Assembly: GCA_027532825.1 (NCBI GenBank)
Contig: JAPZTL010000004.1
Coordinates: 124,001 to 188,000 of the forward strand
Length of the DNA stretch: 64,000 nucleotides
Reading direction: 5' to 3'
From: Silanimonas sp021297925
GTDB lineage: Bacteria; Pseudomonadota; Gammaproteobacteria; Xanthomonadales; Xanthomonadaceae
Part shown: one piece after another, positions 10,204 to 19,492 of the stretch
How positions within the stretch are numbered: position 1 is the first letter of the stretch
Layout: each line of letters opens with the position of its first letter
Made by a program: the position numbers and the translations under genes
Notes under the pieces: generated by a model
What the model was told of the DNA's origin: nothing
Databases searched by the model: none
The model's input: only the letters and a program-made list of their open reading frames with translations

Positions 10204-11898
10204 ATGTGCGGCATCGTTGCAATCTTCGGGCTTAAAGCCTCGACCGACCTCGAACCCCTTCGCCGCCAGGCCGTGCAGGCCGCGGCGCGCATCCGCCATC
10301 GTGGGCCGGATTGGAGCGGCGTCTACGCCGATGCCGGCGCGGTGCTGGCGCATGAGCGCCTTTCCATCGTCGACATCCACGGTGGCGCGCAGCCGCTGCG
10401 TTCGACCGACGGCGCGCTGGCGCTGGCGGTGAACGGCGAGATCTACAACCACCGCGAGCTGGAAGCCGCGCTCACCGTGCCCTACACCTTCACCACGCAG
10501 AGCGACTGCGAGGTCATCAACGCCTTGTGGAAGGAAAGCGGGCCGGACTTCGTCGATCGGCTCAACGGCATCTTCGCGTTCGCGCTGTGGGATTCGGCGC
10601 AGCAGCGCTATTTGATCGCCCGCGACCCGATGGGCGTCATCCCGCTGTACTTCGGCCACGACCGCGAGGGGCGGCTGTGGGTGGCCTCGGAGATGAAGGC
10701 GCTCGTCGGCATTTGCGACGACGTGGCGATCTTCCCGCCGGGGCATCTTCTGGACTCGGCGGAAGGGCAGATCCGCCCGTACCGCACGCGGGAATGGCGC
10801 GAGTTCGCCAAGGTCGATGGCCACGCCATCGCGCCGGCCGCGTTGAAGGACGCGCTGATGCAGGCGGTGCGCCGCCAGCTGATGTGCGACGTGCCCTACG
10901 GCGTGCTCCTGTCGGGCGGCCTCGATTCTTCGGTGGTCGCGTGGTGCGCGGCGCAGTTCGCCAAGCAGCGCGTCGAGGACGACGGCAGGAGCGAGGCCTG
11001 GTGGCCGCGCCTGCACAGCTTCGCCGTGGGCCTCGAAGGCTCGCCCGACCTCGCCGCCGCGCGTGTTGCGGCCGAGGCGCTGGGGACGGCGCACCATGAG
11101 TTCCACTTTACCTTCGAGGAGGGGCTGGATGCGCTCTCCGAGGTCATCCGCCACATCGAGACCTACGACGTGACGACGATCCGTGCCTCGACGCCGATGT
11201 TCCTGCTGGCGCGGCGCATCCGCTCGATGGGCATCAAGATGGTGCTCTCGGGCGAGGGCAGCGACGAGGTGTTCGGCGGGTATCTCTATTTCCACAAGGC
11301 GCCGGACGCGCGCGAGTTCCACGCCGAGACGGTGCGAAAGCTCGATGCCCTGCACCAGTTCGACTGCCTGCGCGCCAACAAGAGCATGGCGGCCTTCGGC
11401 ATCGAAGCGCGCGTGCCCTTCCTCGACCTCGCCTTCCTCGACACGGCGATGGCGATCGATCCCGAGCAGAAGCGCGTCCGCGCGCGCGCGGCCGGCGGCC
11501 GCCCGGTGGAGAAGTGGCTGTTGCGCACCGCGTTCGAGGGCTGCCTGCCCGAGAGCATCCTATGGCGGCAGAAGGAGCAGTTCAGCGACGGCGTCGGCTA
11601 CGGCTGGATCGACGGTCTGAAGGCGCATGCCGAGGCGCAGGTGAGCGATGCCGAGTTCGCCGGCGCCGAGCGGCGGTTCCCGATCAACCCGCCGCAGACC
11701 AAGGAGGCGTACTTCTACCGCCGCATCTTCGAGACGCACTTCCCCGGCGGCGCGGCGGCGGCCACGGTGCCGGGCGGCAAGTCGATCGCCTGCTCGTCGC
11801 CGGCGGCGATCGCCTGGGATGCGGCCTTCGCCAAGGCGGCCGACCCGAGCGGACGCGCCATCGCCGGGGTGCACGAGCAGGCGGTCACCTCAGGGTGA
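10204..11898 (+). CDS. asnB: Asparagine synthetase B (glutamine-hydrolysing)
   Basis: AsnB (564 aa; E. coli 554) makes asparagine from aspartate, ATP and glutamine in the cytosol. The start MCGIVAIFG provides the essential Cys2 nucleophile of the class II glutaminase domain (about 1-200). The synthetase domain has the PP-loop SGGLDSSVVAW at about residues 237-247 and the GEGSDEVFGGYLYF motif. An AAGGAG ribosome binding site precedes the ATG. Expression is probably controlled by the attenuator upstream, which places the gene under charged tRNA-Asn control. The 3' end overlaps the convergent lipoprotein gene by 9 bases. Confidence 0.97.
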   Translation: MCGIVAIFGLKASTDLEPLRRQAVQAAARIRHRGPDWSGVYADAGAVLAHERLSIVDIHGGAQPLRSTDGALALAVNGEIYNHRELEAALTVPYTFTTQSDCEVINALWKESGPDFVDRLNGIFAFALWDSAQQRYLIARDPMGVIPLYFGHDREGRLWVASEMKALVGICDDVAIFPPGHLLDSAEGQIRPYRTREWREFAKVDGHAIAPAALKDALMQAVRRQLMCDVPYGVLLSGGLDSSVVAWCAAQFAKQRVEDDGRSEAWWPRLHSFAVGLEGSPDLAAARVAAEALGTAHHEFHFTFEEGLDALSEVIRHIETYDVTTIRASTPMFLLARRIRSMGIKMVLSGEGSDEVFGGYLYFHKAPDAREFHAETVRKLDALHQFDCLRANKSMAAFGIEARVPFLDLAFLDTAMAIDPEQKRVRARAAGGRPVEKWLLRTAFEGCLPESILWRQKEQFSDGVGYGWIDGLKAHAEAQVSDAEFAGAERRFPINPPQTKEAYFYRRIFETHFPGGAAAATVPGGKSIACSSPAAIAWDAAFAKAADPSGRAIAGVHEQAVTSG

Positions 11899-12291
11899 CG
11901 GCACGCCGCCACAACCGCGGAAGGTCCGGCCATCGACCCGGACCACCACGGTGTCGCGAGACGAGGGCGCCCCCGGCGGGCCTTGGCAGGGGCGTCGCTC
12001 GACCTCCAGCGTCAGTTGACGGCCATCCAGCGTGGCGTCCACGTCGAAGGCCTCGGCGGTCCCTCGTCGGTACGCATGGCTGTAGACGGCCTCCGTGCCA
12101 CCCTTGGGCTGCCACGCGATCGCTTCGCCGTCGAGTTCAAGGGACCAGTCGGGGTGCTGGCCATGGGCGAGGTAATGCTCGGGCACCCTCGACGGTGGCG
12201 TCCCGGCCGATGCCGCAGGAGGCGTGTCATTGCAGGCGACGACCAGCGACAGGGCCAGCAGCAGGAGCACGTGGCGGTGCAGGTGAATCAT
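11890..12291 (-). CDS. Putative lipoprotein (COG3650-like)
   Basis: This is a 133 aa protein with a lipoprotein signal peptide: HLHRHVLLLLALSLVVAC, with the lipobox Cys at residue 20. The mature part ends VERRPCQGP...FRGCGG, like COG3650-type proteins, in which a Cys near the middle and one near the C-terminus may form a disulfide. It is probably anchored in the outer membrane facing the periplasm. The start is the ATG before the hydrophobic stretch, with GGGAAA upstream; a longer open frame has no signal peptide. Its function is unknown. It converges on asnB with a 9-base overlap. Confidence 0.75.
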   Translation of the reverse strand: MIHLHRHVLLLLALSLVVACNDTPPAASAGTPPSRVPEHYLAHGQHPDWSLELDGEAIAWQPKGGTEAVYSHAYRRGTAEAFDVDATLDGRQLTLEVERRPCQGPPGAPSSRDTVVVRVDGRTFRGCGGVPSP

Positions 12292-12329
12292 GGGCGTTTC
12301 CCGGAAGTGAGCCAGAAACCCGCAGGTCT

Positions 12330-12345
12330 CCCGCTCGCAAGCGGG
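12330..12345. other. Small hairpin upstream of the RHS locus
   Basis: CCCGCT and AGCGGG flank the loop CGCA. It lies between the lipoprotein start codon and the RHS promoter and has no T run on either strand. It may insulate the two units; no function is shown. Confidence 0.35.
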
Positions 12346-12404
12346 CTCGGTGCGGGGACGGTATCTGGTTCGTCGAGAGGCTCTGGGGTGATGCCCCAAG
12401 GCAC

Positions 12405-12433
12405 TTGTGCGATCGCAAGTTCCATGATAATGC
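12405..12433 (+). promoter_or_regulatory. Candidate promoter of the RHS locus
   Basis: TTGTGC (12405-12410), a 17-base spacer and TAATGC (12428-12433) precede the small YD-repeat gene. The -35 region is embedded in an imperfect palindrome, ACTTGtGCGATCGCAAGT, with a single extra T, which could be an operator. The predicted leader is about 65 nt. Confidence 0.5.
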
Positions 12434-12502
12434 TGCCGCGAGTGAGGCTTTGGGTCGGCGATATCCTGTTTTTCCACGTCGGATCTTAGGGGGGGGTGCG
12501 TC

Positions 12503-12934
12503 ATGGGGGCTGCAGTTGGAAAGTCGCTTGCTTTGGTGGCGTGGGGTCTGGTTCTGGGGGGTGTGTCGCCGCTGTTGTCGGCGCAGCAGTACACGTACGA
12601 CAGAGTGGGCCGGCTGACGACGATCGTGTTCTCGAACGGGGCGCAGACGCAGTACACGTACGACCGTGCGGGCAACCGGCTGACGGAGACTTACGTTGCT
12701 CCGTCGATGGCACAGTTGGACAAGCCGGCGGAGTCGATCGCGGGGACCGCGGTGCGAGTCGAGGGTCCGCTGCAGGACGAGGCGGTGGAACAGACCGAGC
12801 GCCCGGCGCTGGCCGGGTCGGATGCGGCCGTGGACGACGCGCCGGCGCCGCGATGGCGGGAGTCCGATCCGTCGGCTGCCGGGGCGTTGCCGGGGCGCGA
12901 GTCTGCGCCTGCGACGCTTGCCGGGCGGCGCTGA
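12503..12934 (+). CDS. Small secreted YD-repeat (RHS-like) protein
   Basis: This 143 aa protein has a predicted signal peptide (hydrophobic residues 8-25, cleavage near LLSA-QQ). It is followed by only two YD units, QYTYDRVGRL and QYTYDRAGNRL, and a charged Ala/Glu/Pro-rich tail of about 85 residues. YD repeats normally come in tens and build a beta-cocoon in RHS proteins, so two units cannot form one alone. It is preceded by a run of eight G (12489-12496) that forms its Shine-Dalgarno sequence. It lies 81 bases upstream of the giant RHS gene and is probably in the same operon. It could be a partner of the large protein or a remnant of a duplicated RHS start. No function is known. Confidence 0.6.
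   Translation: MGAAVGKSLALVAWGLVLGGVSPLLSAQQYTYDRVGRLTTIVFSNGAQTQYTYDRAGNRLTETYVAPSMAQLDKPAESIAGTAVRVEGPLQDEAVEQTERPALAGSDAAVDDAPAPRWRESDPSAAGALPGRESAPATLAGRR
12586..12664 (+). repeat. Two-unit YD repeat with exact 16-base direct repeat
   Basis: GCAGTACACGTACGAC occurs exactly at 12586-12601 and again at 12649-12664, a 63-base (21-codon) period that encodes the two YD units of the small RHS-like protein. The identity at nucleotide level suggests recent duplication or strong constraint. Confidence 0.75.
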
Positions 12935-13015
12935 GCGCTGCAAGCGAAGGGGGCCTGGCGCGCGCGGCGCGGCGGGACCGACGACACCGATTCTTGCCCT
13001 GAACGGGGAAACAGC

Positions 13016-16000
13016 ATGAACGCAAAGCATTTTGGGCGCGTGGCGAAGCCGCTGTGCGTGGTGGCTTGCACGTTGATTGCACTGGCGCCTGGCCTTGCGG
13101 CCGCGCGGCCGGGGCAGCAGGTGGTGAACCAGCCGCCGGTTGCGGCGACGCCGCTGGCGACGGGGCCGGGCTGGCAGATGACGCGGCTGGCGCCGATCAC
13201 GCCCGAGCAGGCGGACGCAGCGATGCGGGCGCGAGGTGCGCCGCCGCCGGTGGACGAGCCGAGGGTGGCGGAGTCACCGCGCTGGGACAAGTTGAACGTG
13301 CTGCCGGCGGCGAATTCGTTCGCTGCGCCGGGCGCCCCGACCACGGTGGCGGAGCTGGCGCGCTCGCTGAGGAACGACCCGGACCTGATTTACCAGTACG
13401 TCCGGAACAACATCGAGTTCTACCCGAAGTGGGGCATCCACAAGGGGGCGGTGGGGGCGCTGATCGACGGCACGGGTACGGCGTTCGACCAGGCGCTGCT
13501 GCTGCGCGACACGCTGCGCGCGGCGGGATTCACGGAGGCGGATCTGGTGCGCGGCGAGGTGGCGCTGCCTGCCGCGATCGCGGCCAGTTGGCTGGGCGTG
13601 CAGACGGCGAACCTGTGCACGTGGACGGATCGACTGTCGAATGGCGGCACTCCGATCAAGCCACCCTACGGCAGCGGCACGGGGTGCGCGACGCTGACCC
13701 ATGGGCAATTCAGCCACGTCTGGGTGCGGGTGAAAATCGCTGGTACGGACTACGTGTTCGACCCGTCGATCAAGCCGCGTGCCGCGAAGGCGCGGCCGAA
13801 TCTCGCCACCATCACGGGGTACAACAGGACGACCTTCCTGACCAATGCGCGGGCGGGTGCCACGGTCACGGCCGATTCGGTGCTGAACCTCAACCGCGCC
13901 AATGTGCGCGCAAACCTGACCACCTACGCCAACAACCTGGCCACGCACATCCGGACGAACAATCCGCACGGTGCGCTGCATGACGTGCTGGGCGGGGCGG
14001 GGCCGATCACGCCGGACTTTTCCACTACACCGCAGCGGCTGACGGCGCTGCCGACCTGCGCGCCGCTGAACACAACGGTGCCGGCGGGGCTGTGCCAGGT
14101 GGCGGCACCGGTGGTGGTGAAGGAGGCCGACCCGGTCGCGGCAAACAACTTGGACAACTACCGTGTGGATCTGCGGGTGCAGTTCCTGGGGATCGACCGG
14201 ACGTACACCTCGCATGCGTTGTACGGCAGGCGCCTGACGATCACGTTCAACGCATCGAACGTGCCGGAGCTGCGCGTGGACGGCGCGCTGGAGGCGAGCG
14301 GCACCACGGCGGCATCGCCGGGGACGAACGTGTCGGTGGCGATGACGGTGACCCATCGGGTCAACAACATGACGCAGTCGTTCACGCAGTCGATCACGGC
14401 GGGTCCGTCGAACGTGTACGTGATCAGCCAGGGCTGGGGTCCGACGAGCGCGGCGACGCTGGCGCATTTCCAGCGCCGGCTGGCGCAGGCGCGGGCCACG
14501 AATGCGGCGCCGGGGTCGGAGGCGGTGATGGGTCCGACGTTGGCGGTGCTGTCGGCGCAGTGGCTTGCACAGGTGTCGGCCAACCAGGACATTCTCGACC
14601 GGCTCGCGGGCTCGTGGACGCTGTCGTTCAACGCGGTGGGCATTGCGGGCTACGCGAACTCGACGACGTATGTCGACCTGCCCGGCAACCAGTCGACCAC
14701 CGTGACCGCTGACCGCAGCAGTTTCTACCCGCAGTTCCTGGCGAGCGGCTTCCCGTTGAGCGTGCTGGAGTCGGCGTCGGTGCAGCAGGTGTCCGGGGTG
14801 GCGGACGCGGCATCGACCGTGAGCCTGATCGACAAGGCGGTGGCGGGCGGGGTGAAGGTGTTCAACGCGGTTTCGGCCAACTACGGCACGGTGCGACCGA
14901 GCCTGCTCGCAGGTCCTGGTTGCAGCCCTTACGCGGCGAGTTTCGACAGCGCGGTGAACGGCGGGCGTCGGCTGGTGGTTCCTGCGAAGTGCGATCTGGC
15001 GGCGGACCAGTGGCGGGGTGCGGGCTGGTTTGCGACGTTCTTCAACGGCAGCAGCGGCAGCGTGACTGCGGCCATCGGCGGCGGCAACCCGGCGAACCTG
15101 ACGCCGCCGGCCTTCACGCCGCCGAGCCCGGTGTTCAACGGTGCGCTGAGCGCCGCACCGGGCGACTTCACGATGGCGACGACGGACATCAGCGTGGGCG
15201 CGGGCGAGTTCCCGTACGCGCTGTCGCTGGAGCGCCGCTACAGCTCGGGATCATCGCTGGATGACGGGGTGTTCGGTCGCGGCTGGTCGCACAACCTGGG
15301 CGGTTCGGCGCGCGCGTCGGAGGCGGCGCTGCGCGCGCTGGGGGGGGCGTCGGCGCTCGACGCGGTGGCGAACATCGTGTCGAACATGGTGGCGTTGGAC
15401 CTGATGACAGAGGCGAACCAGCCGCTGGTCAACGTGGTGGCGGCATCGGTGGGCGCGAAGTGGGCGTCGGAGCAGTTGGAAGACACGGCGGTGAGCGTGC
15501 GTCTGGGCACGTCGACGGAAGTGTTCATGCGCCTGCCGGACGGCACGTACAACCCGCCGCGAGGCAGTTCGGCGCGCCTGACCCTGGTCGGCGGCAAGTT
15601 CCGGTACGAGACGAAGGACCGCACGGTGCTGGACTTCAACGCCGCCGGCGAGCTGGTGGACTACACGCTGAGCAACGGCGTGCGGGCCCGGTTCGCATAC
15701 ACCAACGGCCGGCTGACCAGCGTGAGCAACAGCCTGGGGCGTTCGATCACGCTGGCCATCAACAACACGACGCAGCGGATCGTCAGCGCGACGGCCAAGG
15801 GCAGGTCGACTGATCCGGGTCGCACCGTCAGTTACGGCTACACCGGCAACACGCTGACGCGATTCACCAATGCGATGGCGGCGTTCGGCAATACGTCGGC
15901 ACAGAACACGACATACGCGTATGACGGCAATACCCGGTTGTGCCGAGTGTTCGGGGCGCTGGAGCCGACAGTGCCCTTGTTGACCAACAACTATGATGCG

Positions 16001-19000
16001 CTCGGCCGGCTGAGCGTACAGGTGGGCGACGCGGCCGCCGGGCGGGTCACGCGGCGCTACTACGCTGGCTCGAGGACCGAGGTGGAAACGCCGGGCGCGG
16101 GCACGGTGAACTACACCGACTGTTTGGGCGCGGCGGCGAGCGTGGCGGTCACGGGGAACGCCGTGCGGACGGTGAGCTTCCACAACTGGCAGGGCCTGCC
16201 GGTGCGCAGCATCGACCCCGTCGGTCGCGTGAGCACCACCGACTACGACGGCGCCGGCCGGCCGATCCGGATCACCTATCCCGAGGGCAATCGCACCGAG
16301 TACACCTACGATGACGCGACCTGTGCCAACGCGGAGAAGCGCTGCACGCACAACGTACTGACCGAGGTGCAGCATCCCAAGCCGGGCAGCACCCTGGCGC
16401 CGCTGACGACGACCTACACCTACGAGGGCTCGTTCAACAAAGTGGCCTCGGTCACCAACCCGCGTGGGCGGAAAACGGACTTCACCTACCACGCCGCGCA
16501 CGGTGGGTCGGCGACGGTGACCCCGCCTGCGCCCGCGACAAGCGCGGAGCGCCCACAGGTCAGCATGACCTACGCGGTCCAGACAGCGACCGGCTGGCCG
16601 AACTTCCACCTGCTGTCGACTGAGACCCAGCGGATCACGGGGGCGGCGAACACGACCACCACGACGTGGACCTACAGCGCGGCCAACGGCTGGGTGCCGG
16701 CGACGGTGGTGGTGGACTCCGGCACGGGCAAGCTGGCGTTGACGACGGCGTACACCTATGACGCGATCGGCAACCTGACGGGCGTCAACGGGCCGCGTAC
16801 GGATGTCACCGACACGGTGACCACGGCCTACGACAATCTGCGACGGGTGACGCAGGTGACCGACGCGCTCGGCAAGGTGAGCCGGACGTTCTACGACGTG
16901 AACGGGCGCGCGGTGCGTAGCGCCCGGCAGTTGGGCACCGGCTGGATGGTGAGCTGCACGCGCTATTCGCGCAGCAACGAGCCGACCCGAGCGTGGGGCC
17001 CGCTGCGCATGACGGTGGACACCGCCTGTCCGACCGAGGCGGCCCCGGTACCGATCACCGACCGCACGTACGACAAGGCCGGCCGGCTGGCGACCGAGAC
17101 GGTAGCGCTCACGACCGCTGAGGGCGGGTCGCGCACGACGGCTTACGTCTACTACGCCGACGGGCGGCTGAAGGACGTGACGCACGCCAGCGGGACGACA
17201 GCGGCGACCACGGGGACCTACACGTACACGTTGAACGGCTTGTCCGCCGATTTGCGGGACGGCGCGAACAATGCCACGACGTACCTCTACGACGGGTTTG
17301 ATCGCCTCGATGCGCTGGTGTATCCAACGGTGGCCGTGGGTTCTGGACAATCCAACGCGAGTGACCGCGAGGAATACACCTACGATGCCAACGGCAACCG
17401 GCTCACCCACCGGCTGCGCAATGGCGCCACAGTGAGCTTTAGCTACGACAACCTCGACCGGCTGACCGGGCGCACCTACCCGAACGCGGCGGACAGCGTG
17501 ACGTACACCTACGACCTGCTGGGTCGCACGCTCAGCGCCAACCAGAGTGTCCATGCGATCAGCGCCGTGTGGGACAACGCCGGCCGGCTGACCAGCACCA
17601 CGGCGGGCGGTCGCACGCTGGCGTACCAGTACGACAGCGCCGGCAACCGCACCCGGACGACGTGGCCGGACAGCTTCTTCGTCACCACGACCTATGACGC
17701 ACTCAACCGGCCGGCATCGATCAAGGAGAACGGCACCGTCAATCTGGTCACCAGCTATGCCTACGATGACTTGTCACGGCGGACAACGGTGACGCTGGGC
17801 AATGGCACGACGAGCACCTACACCTGGGGCGACCAAGGGGTGATGAGCGGTCTGACGCACAACTTGGCGGGCACGGCGACGGATGTCACGTTCACGCTGA
17901 GCCGCAATCAGGCGCTGCAGGTGAACAACCGCACGATCAGCACCGCGGCCTACAACTGGCTGCCGTCGGCGTCGCCCACCCGCACGTACACGCCGAACGG
18001 CCTGAACCAGTACACGGCGGCGCGCGGTGCGACCCTGACCTATGACACGCGCGGCAACCTGAGCGGGGATGGCACTTGGACCTGGGGCTACAACGACCTG
18101 AACCAACTGGTGACGGCCAGCAGGAGCGGGACCAGCGTGACGCTGGCGTATGACGGTTCGGGCCGGCTGCGGCAGGAGGTGGCCAACAGCACCACGACCG
18201 CGTTCCTTTACGACGGCGCCAACCGGGTGGCGGAGTACAACAACACCGGAACCCTGCTGCGCCGGCATGTGCATGGCCCGGGCATCGACGAGCCCATTGT
18301 CAGCTACGACGGTTCGGGAACCGCTCTGAAGACCTGGCTGTATGCCGACCAATTGGGCAGCATCGTGGGGGCTGCCAACGGCACCGGTACCGCAACACAG
18401 GTGCAAGGCTATGGTCCATTTGGCGAGCCCGGCAGCACCACGGGGACGCGCTTCAAGTACACCGGCCAGGCCTACGTCGAAAGCCTGGGCCTGCACTACT
18501 ACAAGGCACGCTTCTACTCGCACAGCCTGGGCCGCTTCCTGCAGCCCGATCCGGCCGGCTATGCCGACGGGCCCAACCTGTACGCCTACGTCGGCAACAA
18601 CCCGATCAACTTCGTCGACCCTTCGGGCATGACGGCCGAGGTCCACCATGGCGGGTTCAGCGGCACGCCGCAGACGCCGACGGCGGTGTCTACCAATGCA
18701 GCGTTACTGACCGCCGCCGACTACCTCGCCAATGGCATACCCACCAACGGAGGACGTCGCATTCCGTTGGGCTGCACGGGAGGTTGTGCTGAGGACATCA
18801 TGCGTGGCGGCAACGCACATCCCGATCCGATCGGTGACTTTGTGATTGAAACCGTCCTTACAGGCGGCGCGAGTCTTGTCCGAAGGGGGATAACAGGTGG
18901 CGCGAATGCGCTGGTGAATGCGTCGTTGCGGCGCACGCCGCCGCCGCTGCTTCCACCTGCGGGCGGCACGACCAATCCGTTCGTTGGCATCGGGACATTG

Positions 19001-19423
19001 ACGACTAACGGCGTTCCAACTGAGATTGTGGGAGGTGGAAAAATACATTTTCCCAGAGGTCATGCTGGAGAGTTACCGACAGGCGCTGGGGAGGTATTCG
19101 ATGGCCACGGATCGTGGGCCTTCGGCAATGGATTTACTCGTGTTCCAGAGGGTACTTCGGTAACCGTTTTCGCCGAACCTGGCCAGCTCATCTCTTTTAC
19201 CGACGGCTATCAGATCGCCCAAAGATCCCCGCCGGTAAATATGTATCGGGAGACCTATCGATCTGGCGAGCTGATGCCTAACTACACTCTAGCCCCGTTC
19301 CGGCCCAGCGATCCAGTTTTTGTCTATCCAGGGTCGACAACCGTAACCCAGCCAACTCCGCTCAGTACATTACTGCGTGAGAATATGGGAGCGTGTTATT
19401 GGTCAGCTTGCTTAGAATATTAA
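13016..19423 (+). CDS. Giant RHS/YD-repeat protein with TGL-like N-terminus and Stv-like C-terminal domain
   Basis: This 2135 aa protein begins with a signal peptide (about residues 1-30). A transglutaminase-like region follows (about 90-260; GTAFDQALLLRDTLRAAGF, then SHVWVRVKIAGTDYVFDPSI) that lacks the usual catalytic Cys. Next come a DUF6531-like module (about 715-800, FTMATTDISVGAGEFPYALS), many YD repeats (about 880-1800) and the RHS core signature GRFLQPDPAGYADGPNLYAY near 1840, ending NPINFVDPSGM. The variable C-terminal part (about 1873-2135) ends in a segment resembling the putative adhesin Stv domain, with NYTLAPF and LRENMGACYWSACLEY. DNA encoding this part is markedly less GC-rich. 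The protein is probably exported and displayed or released. No immunity gene is recognisable, which fits an adhesin-like tip better than a toxin. Confidence 0.85.
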   Translation: MNAKHFGRVAKPLCVVACTLIALAPGLAAARPGQQVVNQPPVAATPLATGPGWQMTRLAPITPEQADAAMRARGAPPPVDEPRVAESPRWDKLNVLPAANSFAAPGAPTTVAELARSLRNDPDLIYQYVRNNIEFYPKWGIHKGAVGALIDGTGTAFDQALLLRDTLRAAGFTEADLVRGEVALPAAIAASWLGVQTANLCTWTDRLSNGGTPIKPPYGSGTGCATLTHGQFSHVWVRVKIAGTDYVFDPSIKPRAAKARPNLATITGYNRTTFLTNARAGATVTADSVLNLNRANVRANLTTYANNLATHIRTNNPHGALHDVLGGAGPITPDFSTTPQRLTALPTCAPLNTTVPAGLCQVAAPVVVKEADPVAANNLDNYRVDLRVQFLGIDRTYTSHALYGRRLTITFNASNVPELRVDGALEASGTTAASPGTNVSVAMTVTHRVNNMTQSFTQSITAGPSNVYVISQGWGPTSAATLAHFQRRLAQARATNAAPGSEAVMGPTLAVLSAQWLAQVSANQDILDRLAGSWTLSFNAVGIAGYANSTTYVDLPGNQSTTVTADRSSFYPQFLASGFPLSVLESASVQQVSGVADAASTVSLIDKAVAGGVKVFNAVSANYGTVRPSLLAGPGCSPYAASFDSAVNGGRRLVVPAKCDLAADQWRGAGWFATFFNGSSGSVTAAIGGGNPANLTPPAFTPPSPVFNGALSAAPGDFTMATTDISVGAGEFPYALSLERRYSSGSSLDDGVFGRGWSHNLGGSARASEAALRALGGASALDAVANIVSNMVALDLMTEANQPLVNVVAASVGAKWASEQLEDTAVSVRLGTSTEVFMRLPDGTYNPPRGSSARLTLVGGKFRYETKDRTVLDFNAAGELVDYTLSNGVRARFAYTNGRLTSVSNSLGRSITLAINNTTQRIVSATAKGRSTDPGRTVSYGYTGNTLTRFTNAMAAFGNTSAQNTTYAYDGNTRLCRVFGALEPTVPLLTNNYDALGRLSVQVGDAAAGRVTRRYYAGSRTEVETPGAGTVNYTDCLGAAASVAVTGNAVRTVSFHNWQGLPVRSIDPVGRVSTTDYDGAGRPIRITYPEGNRTEYTYDDATCANAEKRCTHNVLTEVQHPKPGSTLAPLTTTYTYEGSFNKVASVTNPRGRKTDFTYHAAHGGSATVTPPAPATSAERPQVSMTYAVQTATGWPNFHLLSTETQRITGAANTTTTTWTYSAANGWVPATVVVDSGTGKLALTTAYTYDAIGNLTGVNGPRTDVTDTVTTAYDNLRRVTQVTDALGKVSRTFYDVNGRAVRSARQLGTGWMVSCTRYSRSNEPTRAWGPLRMTVDTACPTEAAPVPITDRTYDKAGRLATETVALTTAEGGSRTTAYVYYADGRLKDVTHASGTTAATTGTYTYTLNGLSADLRDGANNATTYLYDGFDRLDALVYPTVAVGSGQSNASDREEYTYDANGNRLTHRLRNGATVSFSYDNLDRLTGRTYPNAADSVTYTYDLLGRTLSANQSVHAISAVWDNAGRLTSTTAGGRTLAYQYDSAGNRTRTTWPDSFFVTTTYDALNRPASIKENGTVNLVTSYAYDDLSRRTTVTLGNGTTSTYTWGDQGVMSGLTHNLAGTATDVTFTLSRNQALQVNNRTISTAAYNWLPSASPTRTYTPNGLNQYTAARGATLTYDTRGNLSGDGTWTWGYNDLNQLVTASRSGTSVTLAYDGSGRLRQEVANSTTTAFLYDGANRVAEYNNTGTLLRRHVHGPGIDEPIVSYDGSGTALKTWLYADQLGSIVGAANGTGTATQVQGYGPFGEPGSTTGTRFKYTGQAYVESLGLHYYKARFYSHSLGRFLQPDPAGYADGPNLYAYVGNNPINFVDPSGMTAEVHHGGFSGTPQTPTAVSTNAALLTAADYLANGIPTNGGRRIPLGCTGGCAEDIMRGGNAHPDPIGDFVIETVLTGGASLVRRGITGGANALVNASLRRTPPPLLPPAGGTTNPFVGIGTLTTNGVPTEIVGGGKIHFPRGHAGELPTGAGEVFDGHGSWAFGNGFTRVPEGTSVTVFAEPGQLISFTDGYQIAQRSPPVNMYRETYRSGELMPNYTLAPFRPSDPVFVYPGSTTVTQPTPLSTLLRENMGACYWSACLEY
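15340..15347 (+). repeat. G8 homopolymer tract inside the RHS coding sequence
   Basis: Eight consecutive G encode part of ALGGAS near residue 776 of the giant RHS protein. Slippage by one base would truncate the protein before its YD repeats. Together with the G8 tract at 12489-12496 it is a candidate phase-variation site. Confidence 0.4.
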
Positions 19424-19492
19424 GCTCGGAAATCAAAATGAAGAACGTCGATCCTGTTGGCTGAGTAACAGTGTTCGAAGCCGAGCAGAAAT

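Noticed and set aside
15251..17554. Open frame of 767 codons antisense to the RHS gene
   Set aside because: It mirrors the regular codon pattern of YD repeats; no start signal or similarity.
15600..18600. YD repeats considered as a DNA tandem repeat or CRISPR-like array
   Set aside because: The periodicity is at protein level with variable spacing and divergent nucleotides; it is coding sequence.
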